Shown piece after piece: positions 9,374-18,241 of a stretch of 64,000 nucleotides of DNA. Each line of letters starts with the position of its first letter. Positions within the stretch are counted from its first letter, which is position 1. The DNA comes from Verrucomicrobiia bacterium (GTDB lineage: Bacteria > Verrucomicrobiota > Verrucomicrobiia > Verrucomicrobiales > Akkermansiaceae), in assembly GCA_030432565.1 (NCBI GenBank), contig JAUIGV010000020.1, positions 35,141 to 99,140 on the forward strand. Direction: 5' to 3'. The translations under genes were made by a program, and so were the position numbers. Under the pieces are notes generated by a model. That model saw nothing but the letters and a program-made list of their open reading frames with translations, searched no databases and had not been told where the DNA came from.

Positions 9374-10117
9374 ATGAAAACATCACTGTTACTCACCTTC
9401 CTCCTCGCGATCCCGGCCCTCGGTGATCATCACGGGGAAGCGAATAAGGAAGCTGCCGGTCTTCCCGCCGGTCTTCCTGCCAAGTCAGATACAGCGGCAC
9501 TTGAAGAAGTCGGCTTCAAAGCCCTCTTCAATGGCAAGGACCTTACCGGTTGGAAAAAAGTCGGCGGTTCTGCGAGTTACGAAGTGAAGGACGGAGCGAT
9601 CCGTGGCTTTGGCAAGAGCATCAAGGGTAATACCTTCCTGCGCACCGAGAAGGAGTACGGCGACTTTATCTACACCTTCCAATTCAAGTTCGTGGACAAG
9701 TCCGGCAATTCGGGCTGCATGTTCCGTGCCTTTCAGAAGGATGGCAAACCTGATGGCCGTGTCACCGGTTACCAGTGCGAGCACGATAATTTTAAGAATG
9801 GCAAGCGCGCCTGGACAGCCGGTATTTTTGACGAGGCCCGTCGCGGATGGCTGGATCCCAACAAGAAGGCTTCCGCCGAAGTGAAGGACAAGTTCACCGA
9901 GCAGGGCAATCGCCTCTTCAAGTGGGACGACTGGAATACCATTGTGATCAAGTGCAAGGGGAATCACATTGAGACCTACCTGAATGGTGAGAAGCGTGCG
10001 GACTTCACAGACACTGACGAGAAGAACACCGACCTCAAAGGCTTCTTCGCGCTTCAGGTCCACGGTGGACCTTCCGGCGATATTCTCTGGAAGAACCTCT
10101 ACCTCAAAGAACTCTAG
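9374..10117 (+). CDS. Exported DUF1080 (3-keto-disaccharide hydrolase-like) protein
   Basis: Product of 247 residues. The ATG at 9374 gives a clean signal peptide (MKTSLLLTFLLAIPALG). The mature part is one concanavalin-like DUF1080 domain from about residue 45 to the end: FKALFNGKDLTGWKK, YEVKDGAIRG, GDFIYTFQFKF, SGNSGCMFRAF, WNTIVIKCKGNHIETYLNG and FFALQVHGG near the C-terminus. Some family members hydrolyse 3-keto-disaccharides; many PVC paralogues have unknown substrates. It is expected to act in the periplasm or outside. A strong hairpin with a T-run follows 20 nt after the stop, so it is probably monocistronic. Confidence 0.9.
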   Translation: MKTSLLLTFLLAIPALGDHHGEANKEAAGLPAGLPAKSDTAALEEVGFKALFNGKDLTGWKKVGGSASYEVKDGAIRGFGKSIKGNTFLRTEKEYGDFIYTFQFKFVDKSGNSGCMFRAFQKDGKPDGRVTGYQCEHDNFKNGKRAWTAGIFDEARRGWLDPNKKASAEVKDKFTEQGNRLFKWDDWNTIVIKCKGNHIETYLNGEKRADFTDTDEKNTDLKGFFALQVHGGPSGDILWKNLYLKEL

Positions 10118-10136
10118 AATCGTTGGTTCTTCACGT

Positions 10137-10180
10137 CCCGCTGCTTGCTCCGGAGATTCGGAGTGACCAGCGGGTTTTTA
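10137..10180 (+). terminator. Rho-independent terminator after the DUF1080 gene
   Basis: Arms CCCGCTG (10137-10143) and CAGCGGG (10168-10174) enclose a second stem CTCCG/CGGAG (10148-10152 with 10159-10163), separated by a symmetric CTTG/TGAC internal loop. TTTTTA follows the outer arm directly. It lies between the DUF1080 stop and the next start. Confidence 0.85.
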
Positions 10181-10198
10181 TTGCCCAGACTCCCCACC

Positions 10199-11077
10199 AT
10201 GAATCGCCGCCATTTTACTCTCATGAGTTCGCTCACCCTGGCTTCCGGATCTGCTCTCAAGGGGGCCGAAGCAGAGCCGACTGAAGTTCTTTCGCTCGGT
10301 CTACTGACGGACGTCCATTATGCTGACAAAAAAACCTGGGGTTCCCGGGCCTACCGCGACAGTCTTTTGAAGGGCAAGGAAGCAGCCGAATTCTTCAATG
10401 AAAAGAAGCCGGCAGCCATGGTGTGTCTTGGAGATCTTATTGATGCCGCCCCCTCGGTGGAGACCGAAATTTCCTATCTCACTGCAATTTGCAAGGTTCT
10501 AGATGTCGCCGGAATTCCAAGGCATCACGTCCTCGGAAATCACTGTGTCGCGACTCTCAACAAGGAGGAGTTTTTCAAGAACGCGGGATCGGCGAACAAA
10601 GAAGGTCACTACTCGTTTGATCTCAAGGGAAACCATTTTGTGGTTTTGGATGCTTGTTACAATTCAAGAATGGAGCCCTATGGCCGCAACAACTTTGTTT
10701 GGCACGATTCCAATATGACTCCGGAGGAGATTGCGTGGCTTAAAAAGGATCTTGCGGAGACCAAACTTCCCACTGTGGTTTTCACCCACCAGCGTCTCGA
10801 TGTGGACCGGCCCAACAAGTATGCCATTAAGCAGTCGGTTGAAGTACGAAAGATTCTTGAGGACTCCGGGCGTGTTCGCGTGGTCTTTCAGGGGCATAGT
10901 CACAAAAACGAACTGGAGGAAGTGAATGGAATTCCTTACTGCACCCTCGCCGCCATGGTGGAGGGCGAGGGCATCGAGAGTAATTCGTATTCATTGTTAC
11001 GATTCCTCGATGACGGCTCGATCAAGCTGGAAGGATACCGTCGCCAGAAGAACCAAAGCTTTTCCAGGAAGGGATGA
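10199..11077 (+). CDS. Exported calcineurin-like metallophosphoesterase
   Basis: Product of 292 residues from the ATG at 10199. The N-terminus MNRRHFTLMSSLTLASG is a twin-arginine-like signal, suggesting export of a folded metalloprotein. All five metal-binding blocks of the calcineurin-like family are present: DVH (Asp38, His40), GDL (Asp79), GNH (Asn114, His115), FTHQ (His197) and GHSH (His233, His235). It should hydrolyse phosphomonoesters or diesters with a two-metal centre; the substrate is unknown. The downstream SGNH hydrolase gene starts inside its stop (ATGA overlap), so the two are coupled. Confidence 0.9.
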   Translation: MNRRHFTLMSSLTLASGSALKGAEAEPTEVLSLGLLTDVHYADKKTWGSRAYRDSLLKGKEAAEFFNEKKPAAMVCLGDLIDAAPSVETEISYLTAICKVLDVAGIPRHHVLGNHCVATLNKEEFFKNAGSANKEGHYSFDLKGNHFVVLDACYNSRMEPYGRNNFVWHDSNMTPEEIAWLKKDLAETKLPTVVFTHQRLDVDRPNKYAIKQSVEVRKILEDSGRVRVVFQGHSHKNELEEVNGIPYCTLAAMVEGEGIESNSYSLLRFLDDGSIKLEGYRRQKNQSFSRKG

Positions 11078-11718
11078 GAGTTCTTACGATTCTTGCTCTG
11101 ACCATTTCCTGTCTTCTGTCCGCTCCGGAGAAATGGGAGAAGGATATTGCGAAGTTTGAAGCAGCCGCGAGGGCAAAGCCCTGGCCAAAGGGCGGTCTTC
11201 TCTTCGTGGGCTCATCGAGTATCCGAATGTGGGACTTGAAGAAATTTTTTCCGGATCGCGTGATCCTTAACCATGGATTCGGCGGATCGGAACTGGAGGA
11301 TTCTCTTCACTTCGCGGATCGTATCATCATTCCCCACGCTCCCAGGATCGTTTTTCTTTACGCCGGTGACAATGACATCAACAAGGGAAAGACCGCCGAG
11401 AGAGTGGTGGAGGATTATCGTGATTTCGTGAAGAAGCTTCACAGATCTCTTCCGAAAACCCGAATCGTTTTTTTGCCGATCAAGCCAAGCCTATCCCGCT
11501 GGGAAAAGTGGCCGGAGATGGAGAAAGCCAACCTCACCATTCAGGCTATTTCTGCGAACGATCCGTTGCTTGACTACCTGGATACGTCCACTCCCATGTT
11601 GGGAGCAGACGGAAAACCAATGCCCGATCTCTTTAAGAAAGACGGCCTTCATCTGAACGACAAAGGCTATCAGATCTGGACCATGGTGGTAAAGAAATGG
11701 CTCAAGGCGATTGAGTGA
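11074..11718 (+). CDS. Exported SGNH/GDSL-family hydrolase
   Basis: Product of 214 residues with a short signal peptide (MRVLTILALTISCLLS). SGNH blocks are clear: block I FVGSSSIRMW with predicted nucleophile Ser48, block II NHGFGGS (Gly70), block III AGDNDI (Asn100) and block V KKDGLHLN (Asp190, His193). The family includes esterases and carbohydrate deacetylases; the fold resembles the platelet-activating-factor acetylhydrolase-like group. It is translationally coupled to the metallophosphoesterase. Its last 17 nt overlap the 3' end of the convergent CotH gene. Confidence 0.9.
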   Translation: MRVLTILALTISCLLSAPEKWEKDIAKFEAAARAKPWPKGGLLFVGSSSIRMWDLKKFFPDRVILNHGFGGSELEDSLHFADRIIIPHAPRIVFLYAGDNDINKGKTAERVVEDYRDFVKKLHRSLPKTRIVFLPIKPSLSRWEKWPEMEKANLTIQAISANDPLLDYLDTSTPMLGADGKPMPDLFKKDGLHLNDKGYQIWTMVVKKWLKAIE

Positions 11719-14700
11719 CCTTCACGCGAATGAATTCGCGGGTCGTCACAGCACTATCCGAGAGCGAACGATAGGTTACGGTGTCAGTGCGGTCACCGTT
11801 TGGAAGAGAAGAGACGAACTCGGTTTGGACAGTGTCCCAATCGACGAGATTGCTGGAAGCTTCCACCGCGATGACGATATCTTCTGCAGCGGAGTTGCGG
11901 CGGAAGGTAATGGTCAGATTTTCCACAGCAGGATCTCCGAAGAATCCGGAGCCGAGGAGAATGGCAGATTCCGGACTTGGACCGGCGTCGCCATTGACGG
12001 AACCAAAGGCGTATTCGAGGAGCGCGCCAAGCCCGTCGCCGTCGTTGTCGGCACCGGGATCTCCGGTGAAAGTCTGGCCGTCGCTGCCACCCGGTGAGCC
12101 GCCCGGGAAAAAGCTTGAGCGCCAGCTGGCGGGATCACCATGAGCGGGTGAGGTTAACGGAGAGATCAAGACCAGGGTGGCTCCGGATCCGTCCGGGGCG
12201 GTTGGCCACGGGGGGACATCAAGATAGGTGAAGCGCTGGATTTCGACTGTTCCGGTAGCGTCGATGATCGCCAATTCCTCGCCGCCGTTATTCAGGCTTC
12301 CGGCGAAGACGCCCGGAGCAATCAGAATTCCAGCAGTATCGTAGTCGGCTGCGAACCCGGCCTGGTCTTTCACGATGACAATGCGTTGCCTCGCCGCGAG
12401 CGTGGTACCAGCCGGGAAGGTGTAGGTTATGCCGGTGAAGGAAACGTCGGTGAGGTCGATGGCGCTGCCGGAAATGTTCATCAATTCGAGCCACTCTTTG
12501 GTGTCATCGATTCCTGCCGGGTTGTAGTTGATTTCCGAAACGACCAAATTGCTTGGCGAAGCGGGGATTCCCACGATGAAATCAGCCTCGGTGAGGGCCG
12601 ACCATTCGCCGCCACTGAAAGAGCGGGCCTTGACAGTGCCGGTCCGGGTCAGGGTGACATCGGATGCTCCGGGGTTCGGCTTGATGCCGCGCACCCGCAG
12701 ATCGACACCGAGGTCACTGCTCCCGGTGGAGGATTGGTGAACCTCGACAGCGATGACATTGACCCCTTCCAGAAGGTCGCCAGGGGAAAGGACAAGGGTG
12801 CTGAGTGGCACGATTTCATCTTCCGGGCTGGCGCTGCTTGCGAGAGTGCTGAAAGTCACCACGCCGTCCGCCAAATTGCTTCGGTCGATCTCTCTTCCGT
12901 TGAGATAAACAATGGCGCCGTCATCGCGAATGAGATCAAAGGTGAGTTCCGTGTAGTCGGCTGCGCCGGTCACAGTGAATTCCTTGCGGAAGTAAGTCGT
13001 GATGTTTCGCGGAGTGCTCGCCGGGCCCACGGTGGTGTTGATGTTGATACCGCCGACCGATCCGTATCCCAGCATGGCTTGGCCGGTTCCCCAGCCATTG
13101 TCGTTGTAGTCCGGATGCTTCCAGTCGGTGGAATTGTAGGCTCCGTTGCCAACGACCACGTTGCTGCCGCTTTGGGCGACTCCGTTGTCAAGGAAGCGCC
13201 AGCCGTTTGCCTCAAAGTCGAGGAAGGTCTCCGCGAGAACTCCGCCGGTGAGCATGCCGGCGCTTGGGTTGATCCCTCCGCCGGTGAGTCGAGGGTCGCT
13301 GCCATCGGTGGTGTAATAAATGTTCCCTTCCGGGGCTGTGACCGCGAGATCGAAGCCGTTGGGAACAATTCCTCCATGCTGCGAATAAATCGGCGGATCA
13401 AGGGAAGGGTAGAGATTGCGGGCGCGCAGCTCACGGATGATGGAGCGGCTGTCGCTTTCATCGTGGAGGATGGGAATGTAGTGATTGGTGATGACATCAC
13501 GTTCAACCGCCCAATGCTGCTCGCGGGTAAAGTAGATGGGATCATTGATGGTTGGCGGGTAATAATCGGCATCAATGTTGTTCGAACTTGAGGCAGTATT
13601 TCCATAAGGCGTGTTGTCCTGGGTGTCTCCCCAGCGGGCGGATTCCGCAACGATCGCCTTATCAATCTCATCGGCGAGTTTCAGGTATCGCGCGATGGAT
13701 TCGCTCTCACTAAGCGCGCCGCCATTGAACATGTGCTTGTGAACGCGGTCGGCGAAAAGAAGGCGGAATTCATCATTCAGGCGCAGGCGCTGGAAAGGTG
13801 CTCCCGAACCCGAGCCGCTGTTGTAACGATTCCAGCTAAACTTATCCAAGGCGATTTCCTGATCCCAAACCTGGAAACGGAACCTGCCGTCCCCGCTGAT
13901 TTCGTTGACTGCGGCGTAGCCGTTCTTGGTCGGCCAGTCTTCCGCATCCGCGTAAAAGTGGAGAAACATGTAGTCGATGTAGTTTTCCAGATCGAGGTAG
14001 TCCTTCACCTGTTCGTAAACGCCATTATCAGTGATGTTGCTGTTGAGCAGACTGGTCATGGCATTCCAGCGGGGACCGGCTTCGCTCACGACGTGGTCCT
14101 TGTTCACCCTCCAGTCTTCTTCTCTTCCTCCGAGATGCTCGGCATACCAATCGTCTTCGATTCGCTCGGTCAAATCGTGGACGCCAAAGTAGAGTCCGTT
14201 GTAGTAGAGGTGAACAAATCGACCGTGCCCGCTGGCGTGGCCCATATCGGTCATACTCTCCTTCATCCAGACATCACGGGTGTATTGCGAATCATTCGGG
14301 CGGTAGCGTCCGCTGCTCCATGTGTTCAGGGCCCAGGAGTCGGTGAAGCAGGCGCGAAGCACGAGCTTGTTGAAAGTTTCAACCTCCGAGTCTTCGAAGA
14401 GCGGATAGTTCAGCTTGGGAATGCCAACCGCTGAACTAAAGGTGAGACGCATCGAGTGCTTCTGCATCCGGAATGGGGTCCGGCTGGAATTTCCCTGGGT
14501 TTCGATCTTACAATCCTCCTGGAATCCAGTGGTGCCATCCGGGAAAATATACTCGATCGAGCATTCCCGCTCGAATCGGCCTCTTGGGTTGGTGAGGACG
14601 CCGCCACTTCCACCGGTGATGTCTTCCTGCCTCATCGAGAGAGCTACCGTCGGGATATCGAGCAAGGCTTCTTGCACTGTGTAGATTCCCAGGCCGTTGG

Positions 14701-16816
14701 TATTATTCACCACGCGCGGATCCATCTCGTAGTCCGAAGCGACATTCTGCCCGACCTGGCTGTCGAAGCCCCAATCCGAAGGCCATCCGGGTGGGTCGGT
14801 GGGCTGCTGCACCACGTCCTCGATAAAAATGTAAGTGTGCGTGTCCACGTTGGTGGGAAGCCAGTTGCTAAAGGTGGCAAGTGCACGTACGGTGCTTGTC
14901 GTACTAATCGTGATCGGCCCGGAGTAGATGGTTCCCGAGGTCGGTGTTGGAGGCGTGCCGTCCAGAGTGTAGCGAATGGTGGCACCGGGCGTGTCCGAGG
15001 TGATCACCAATTGAAAGGGGTCGCTGTAAAAGCCACGGTCCGTCAAAAAGTTGGTGTCCTTGACGACACCGGGAAATGCCGAGGCACTGTTGATGGCACC
15101 CGGTGTGGTGCTTTGGAAGAAGACCGGCTGACCTCCGGCTGAAGGAATTCCATAGGAGGTATCGGTAAATTGTTCAGGGAAAGTAGGCGAGAAGCTGTCG
15201 TCCACCGTGGTCCCGTTTGGCCGGACGATGGCGAGGTATTCACCTCCCGCGCTCAGGCTGAAATTCGTGTGGGCCTTGCCGTCGGGATCCACGGTGTTCT
15301 CGCCGGAGGCAAAGACGACGAGATAACCCTGCGCCGGGATGGTCACATTGGGAAAGTTCCACTTGGTGGGATTCCCGATGCTATCGGTGAGATAATAGCC
15401 ATCAAGATTGACCGTTTGATTGTTGGGATTGTAAATCTCAATCCAGTCTTCCCGGCGGCCAAAACCGTCTTGGATATCGGTGACATTACGGGTCAGGATC
15501 TCATTGAGCCGCAAGGGGAGAAGGGTATTTGGAAAGTCACTCGTGTTCGTGGGATCGGTGCCCTCGCTGAGTTCCAGAGCGTCGTTGAAACCATCGCCGT
15601 CGGTGTCGGCGAGTTTCGGATCAGTGACAAACCCACCGGCGCCCGAAAGTTCGTCGGCATCGCCCAGGCCTTCTCCGTCGGTGTCTGCGAGAAGCGGATT
15701 GGTTCCAAAGGTCTCAACTTCCTCCCCGTCGTTCAGGGTGTCGCCGTCGGTATCCGTGAGAGTGGGATTGGTTCCCGCCGTCTGCTCTTCGATGTTGCTG
15801 AGGCTGTCACTGTCGCCGTCATCACCACCCGATACGGTGGTGAGAGCCGGGAAGTAAATGAGTTCCCAGTCATCGTCCAGTCCGTCGTTGTCCGAATCAT
15901 TCACGACCTCGATATTGAAGACTTCCTCGTAGAAGGCCCCGGCCGCATCTGTCGTTCTGACCCTGAGACTCAGGATGGCGCCGCCTGCCAGGGCGGTCAG
16001 ATCGCGGTCGATCCGCAAGGTGTTTCCGTCGATCTCGAAGAGTCCGTTGTCGGTGCTGCCTGCCCCTTCTTCAAGGGAATAGGTAAAGGTATCGCCCGGG
16101 GTGGGGTCGGTCGTGGTAAAGGTGCCGACCGCCGAACCAATTGTTGCGGTCTTGGCAACAACGAGGCTGGAGAGAGCGAGATCGTTTGGTCCATCGGTGG
16201 CGACCGGTTCGCCGATCTCCAGTCCGTTTACGAAGACATTGTGGGAGGAGCTCGGATTGGTGACCGAGACGATGCCATTGATGGTCACCGCGCCGCTTCC
16301 GTCGGTTGTCACGTTCAGCGTGATGACATTGTCTGCCAGCGTGGCAGGTCGGCTCGTGAAGGTCAGACGTTGCGTTGCCGAGCCACCTCCGCTCCAGTCG
16401 GCGGCCCGGCCTCCGGTTGAGCTGACATCGTAACCCCAGATCTTGACGGGATACTCCGCATTGGGTTGCAGACCGGTAAAGGCCAGCCGGAGTCCGCTGC
16501 CGGGATTGGTTGAAAAGCTGCCGTTCGCAAAGAGAAAGTCCCGCCACATCGAAGCCTCGCCACCACCGCCGTTATTACTACCCCGATCCCGATCGTCGAG
16601 TGTGATGCTGCCGATGGCATCAACATCGAGGCTCACTCCGCCCGTGAAGTTCTTGGACCATGAGTCACCGAGGTCGGAGTCGCTGGAAGCCAGCGATTGC
16701 CACCCGCTTTGGGTTGTTCTGTTGGGATCAAAGTCGATCCGCAGAGTCTGTGCTGCGAGCGGGAGGGAAAGCGCTCCAAGCGCCAGGGATTTGAGAATGA
16801 AGGTGTGCACGTTCAT
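11702..16816 (-). CDS. Giant exported CotH / lamin-tail protein with TSP3 repeats
   Basis: Protein of 1704 residues with a signal peptide (to about residue 22, LPLAAQ). In order I see a beta-rich N-terminal domain (25-200), a cadherin-like segment (205-300), thrombospondin type 3 calcium-binding repeats (about 302-425, repeated DTDGD...), a lamin-tail domain (432-540), a chitobiase/FN3-type domain (592-665), a CotH kinase-like domain (about 715-1010, with QVWDQEIALD), a second chitobiase-type segment (about 1144-1176), a galactose-binding-like module (1218-1370), a second lamin-tail domain (1420-1520) and a short DNDGDG motif near 1600. CotH of Bacillus is an atypical spore-coat protein kinase. 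Here the protein is likely secreted or on the cell surface; its target is unknown. Confidence 0.85.
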   Translation of the reverse strand: MNVHTFILKSLALGALSLPLAAQTLRIDFDPNRTTQSGWQSLASSDSDLGDSWSKNFTGGVSLDVDAIGSITLDDRDRGSNNGGGGEASMWRDFLFANGSFSTNPGSGLRLAFTGLQPNAEYPVKIWGYDVSSTGGRAADWSGGGSATQRLTFTSRPATLADNVITLNVTTDGSGAVTINGIVSVTNPSSSHNVFVNGLEIGEPVATDGPNDLALSSLVVAKTATIGSAVGTFTTTDPTPGDTFTYSLEEGAGSTDNGLFEIDGNTLRIDRDLTALAGGAILSLRVRTTDAAGAFYEEVFNIEVVNDSDNDGLDDDWELIYFPALTTVSGGDDGDSDSLSNIEEQTAGTNPTLTDTDGDTLNDGEEVETFGTNPLLADTDGEGLGDADELSGAGGFVTDPKLADTDGDGFNDALELSEGTDPTNTSDFPNTLLPLRLNEILTRNVTDIQDGFGRREDWIEIYNPNNQTVNLDGYYLTDSIGNPTKWNFPNVTIPAQGYLVVFASGENTVDPDGKAHTNFSLSAGGEYLAIVRPNGTTVDDSFSPTFPEQFTDTSYGIPSAGGQPVFFQSTTPGAINSASAFPGVVKDTNFLTDRGFYSDPFQLVITSDTPGATIRYTLDGTPPTPTSGTIYSGPITISTTSTVRALATFSNWLPTNVDTHTYIFIEDVVQQPTDPPGWPSDWGFDSQVGQNVASDYEMDPRVVNNTNGLGIYTVQEALLDIPTVALSMRQEDITGGSGGVLTNPRGRFERECSIEYIFPDGTTGFQEDCKIETQGNSSRTPFRMQKHSMRLTFSSAVGIPKLNYPLFEDSEVETFNKLVLRACFTDSWALNTWSSGRYRPNDSQYTRDVWMKESMTDMGHASGHGRFVHLYYNGLYFGVHDLTERIEDDWYAEHLGGREEDWRVNKDHVVSEAGPRWNAMTSLLNSNITDNGVYEQVKDYLDLENYIDYMFLHFYADAEDWPTKNGYAAVNEISGDGRFRFQVWDQEIALDKFSWNRYNSGSGSGAPFQRLRLNDEFRLLFADRVHKHMFNGGALSESESIARYLKLADEIDKAIVAESARWGDTQDNTPYGNTASSSNNIDADYYPPTINDPIYFTREQHWAVERDVITNHYIPILHDESDSRSIIRELRARNLYPSLDPPIYSQHGGIVPNGFDLAVTAPEGNIYYTTDGSDPRLTGGGINPSAGMLTGGVLAETFLDFEANGWRFLDNGVAQSGSNVVVGNGAYNSTDWKHPDYNDNGWGTGQAMLGYGSVGGININTTVGPASTPRNITTYFRKEFTVTGAADYTELTFDLIRDDGAIVYLNGREIDRSNLADGVVTFSTLASSASPEDEIVPLSTLVLSPGDLLEGVNVIAVEVHQSSTGSSDLGVDLRVRGIKPNPGASDVTLTRTGTVKARSFSGGEWSALTEADFIVGIPASPSNLVVSEINYNPAGIDDTKEWLELMNISGSAIDLTDVSFTGITYTFPAGTTLAARQRIVIVKDQAGFAADYDTAGILIAPGVFAGSLNNGGEELAIIDATGTVEIQRFTYLDVPPWPTAPDGSGATLVLISPLTSPAHGDPASWRSSFFPGGSPGGSDGQTFTGDPGADNDGDGLGALLEYAFGSVNGDAGPSPESAILLGSGFFGDPAVENLTITFRRNSAAEDIVIAVEASSNLVDWDTVQTEFVSSLPNGDRTDTVTYRSLSDSAVTTREFIRVKVTQSP

Positions 16817-17143
16817 CGGATCCGGAAAACTAGTCCTTTCAGCCCTTCATTCAACACCTAAGTCAGCGCTTCAAGAGGTGGGCGTTCTTCGGGCAATCGA
16901 GGCTCCGGGTCCACTGCGTTTTCGGCAGGCGGGTGGTTTGGAAAACATCGCAAAGCGTTGAAGGAGGGTGGTGGGCCGCTGCTCATCGGGAGTACAGCGG
17001 CCGGCCCCAGGCTTCTTTCATTGCGGGCCGGGATTTGTCCTCCGCATAATGACTCGCTCCTGGATAGAGCCCAGCTCGATTTCCATCTTAACTTCACTAG
17101 GCAGTTCTGGTCATGGATTGGAAGATTTTGAGCTACTCCAATC
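16817..17143. other. Intergenic region, nothing recognised
   Basis: About 330 bases upstream of the CotH gene start and of the next plus-strand gene. It must hold the CotH promoter. I see no confident promoter, terminator or RNA gene. Short open frames on both strands look like noise. Confidence 0.4.
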
Positions 17144-17680
17144 ATGTTTCCTGCGAGAGATGCCTCTATCGATCAATCGGTCGGGAGCGTGGCAATATCT
17201 ACTTTCGCCAGGTGCCCTTGGTGGGAGATGACTGCATTCGTGTCATGGGTGACCCCGTGGTTTGCATTCGGGATATTTGGCCTACTTGGCGTATTTGGCC
17301 AGATCTCGCCAGAGACGATGACCGGCGGTATCCGGACCTTCTTATCAATCTGGCTTTTACTTTGGTTTGTCGGAGGTGCATTCTTAGTACGGTCGGGCTT
17401 TCTTCGAGCCTTTTCGCGACTTGAAGTTCTGGCAGACACTTCTGGTATTTCACTTCGGCGAACTTTCCCGTTCGGATCTACCTTTCGGAAGTATCCTTGG
17501 CACCGAATTCCATACGTCCCGGAATACCGGCAAGATGGTCGGTTGTACGGCAGTGTCGTGATGTGTGCGGACAAGCGGTTGATTACGATTGATGAAAGGC
17601 TGCCGAACCGTGTCGCGGCTTCGGTGGCTGATGCATTGGGATCAGTTTTCCCCACCGAAGAATCATCCGGTGACGATTGA
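17144..17680 (+). CDS. Hypothetical membrane protein with PH-like C-terminal part
   Basis: Up to 178 residues. Two hydrophobic helices (about residues 30-52 and 63-86) are followed by a soluble about 85-residue tail. The tail's strand pattern (SRLEVLADTSGISLR, YPWHRIPYVPEYR, RLITIDERLP) resembles bacterial PH-like domains of small two-helix membrane proteins. The start is uncertain: the ATG at 17144 gives 28 extra residues of poor character, while the ATG at 17228 starts right before the first helix. No neighbour suggests a function. Confidence 0.5.
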   Translation: MFPARDASIDQSVGSVAISTFARCPWWEMTAFVSWVTPWFAFGIFGLLGVFGQISPETMTGGIRTFLSIWLLLWFVGGAFLVRSGFLRAFSRLEVLADTSGISLRRTFPFGSTFRKYPWHRIPYVPEYRQDGRLYGSVVMCADKRLITIDERLPNRVAASVADALGSVFPTEESSGDD

Positions 17681-17968
17681 CTTTTACCTTGATTGGGTCG
17701 CCAGCAGGTTGAGGTATCAAGTGACTTCGTGATCGACGTTCGCAGAGTTGGGAATTGTGTTCGACCCGGCATTAACGATGTGCCCGGGTCGGCCGCACAG
17801 ATTCTGCAGCCGAACGCAGCAGTGTTACCTCCGATACCGGGTGGGCTAATGGTGATCTGCAGGTATCGCGTAATTTAAAGGCGACCTGACCTGCCAGGGA
17901 ATAAGGAGATTGATCTGCGGGCATAGGCTGGGAGGATCAAAGTCAAATACACCGTCACGCTGCGCTAG

Positions 17969-18241
17969 GCACATGTCCGTGCCCACGAGTTGCGCAGCCC
18001 GGTTCAATTCGGCCAGGCAACCCGGGTGGATTTCCCTGACAAACTTTCAACGGTCGTTTCTGGTGTGACCGATGCCCACTTGTCAGACGATATCTTTCTG
18101 GAGTATACCCGAATCATCAACCCTAACACCTGCCTGACAGGAGGAGTCAGCATTTCCTTTCCCGGCGAGGGCATCAAGTCCGCCGCCGGGGGGAACGCAC
18201 CCAACTGGTCAGGAGCATTCCTCAATGTCGTTATCAACTAC
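17969..18241 (+). pseudogene. Fragment: C-terminal end of an outer-membrane beta-barrel protein
   Basis: The frame is open from just after a TAG at 17966-17968. From about 18020 its translation looks like the last strands of a porin-like or transporter-like barrel: alternating residues, ISFPGEGIKSAAGGNAPNW, and a final strand GAFLNVVINY ending in an aromatic residue, as barrel proteins do. No signal peptide or body of the gene exists upstream; 17681-17968 holds nothing I can recognise. The expected stop after the final Tyr is replaced by TGG, and the frame runs on into the overlapping hydrolase gene. I read it as the 3' scrap of a lost gene that once preceded the hydrolase. Confidence 0.45.

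Noticed and set aside
15170..16420. Open frame of over 400 codons opposite the CotH gene, and similar long antisense frames at 12386-13591, 29265-30251 and 40966-42084
   Set aside because: They mirror the codon bias of the real genes on the other strand and show no domains or signals.
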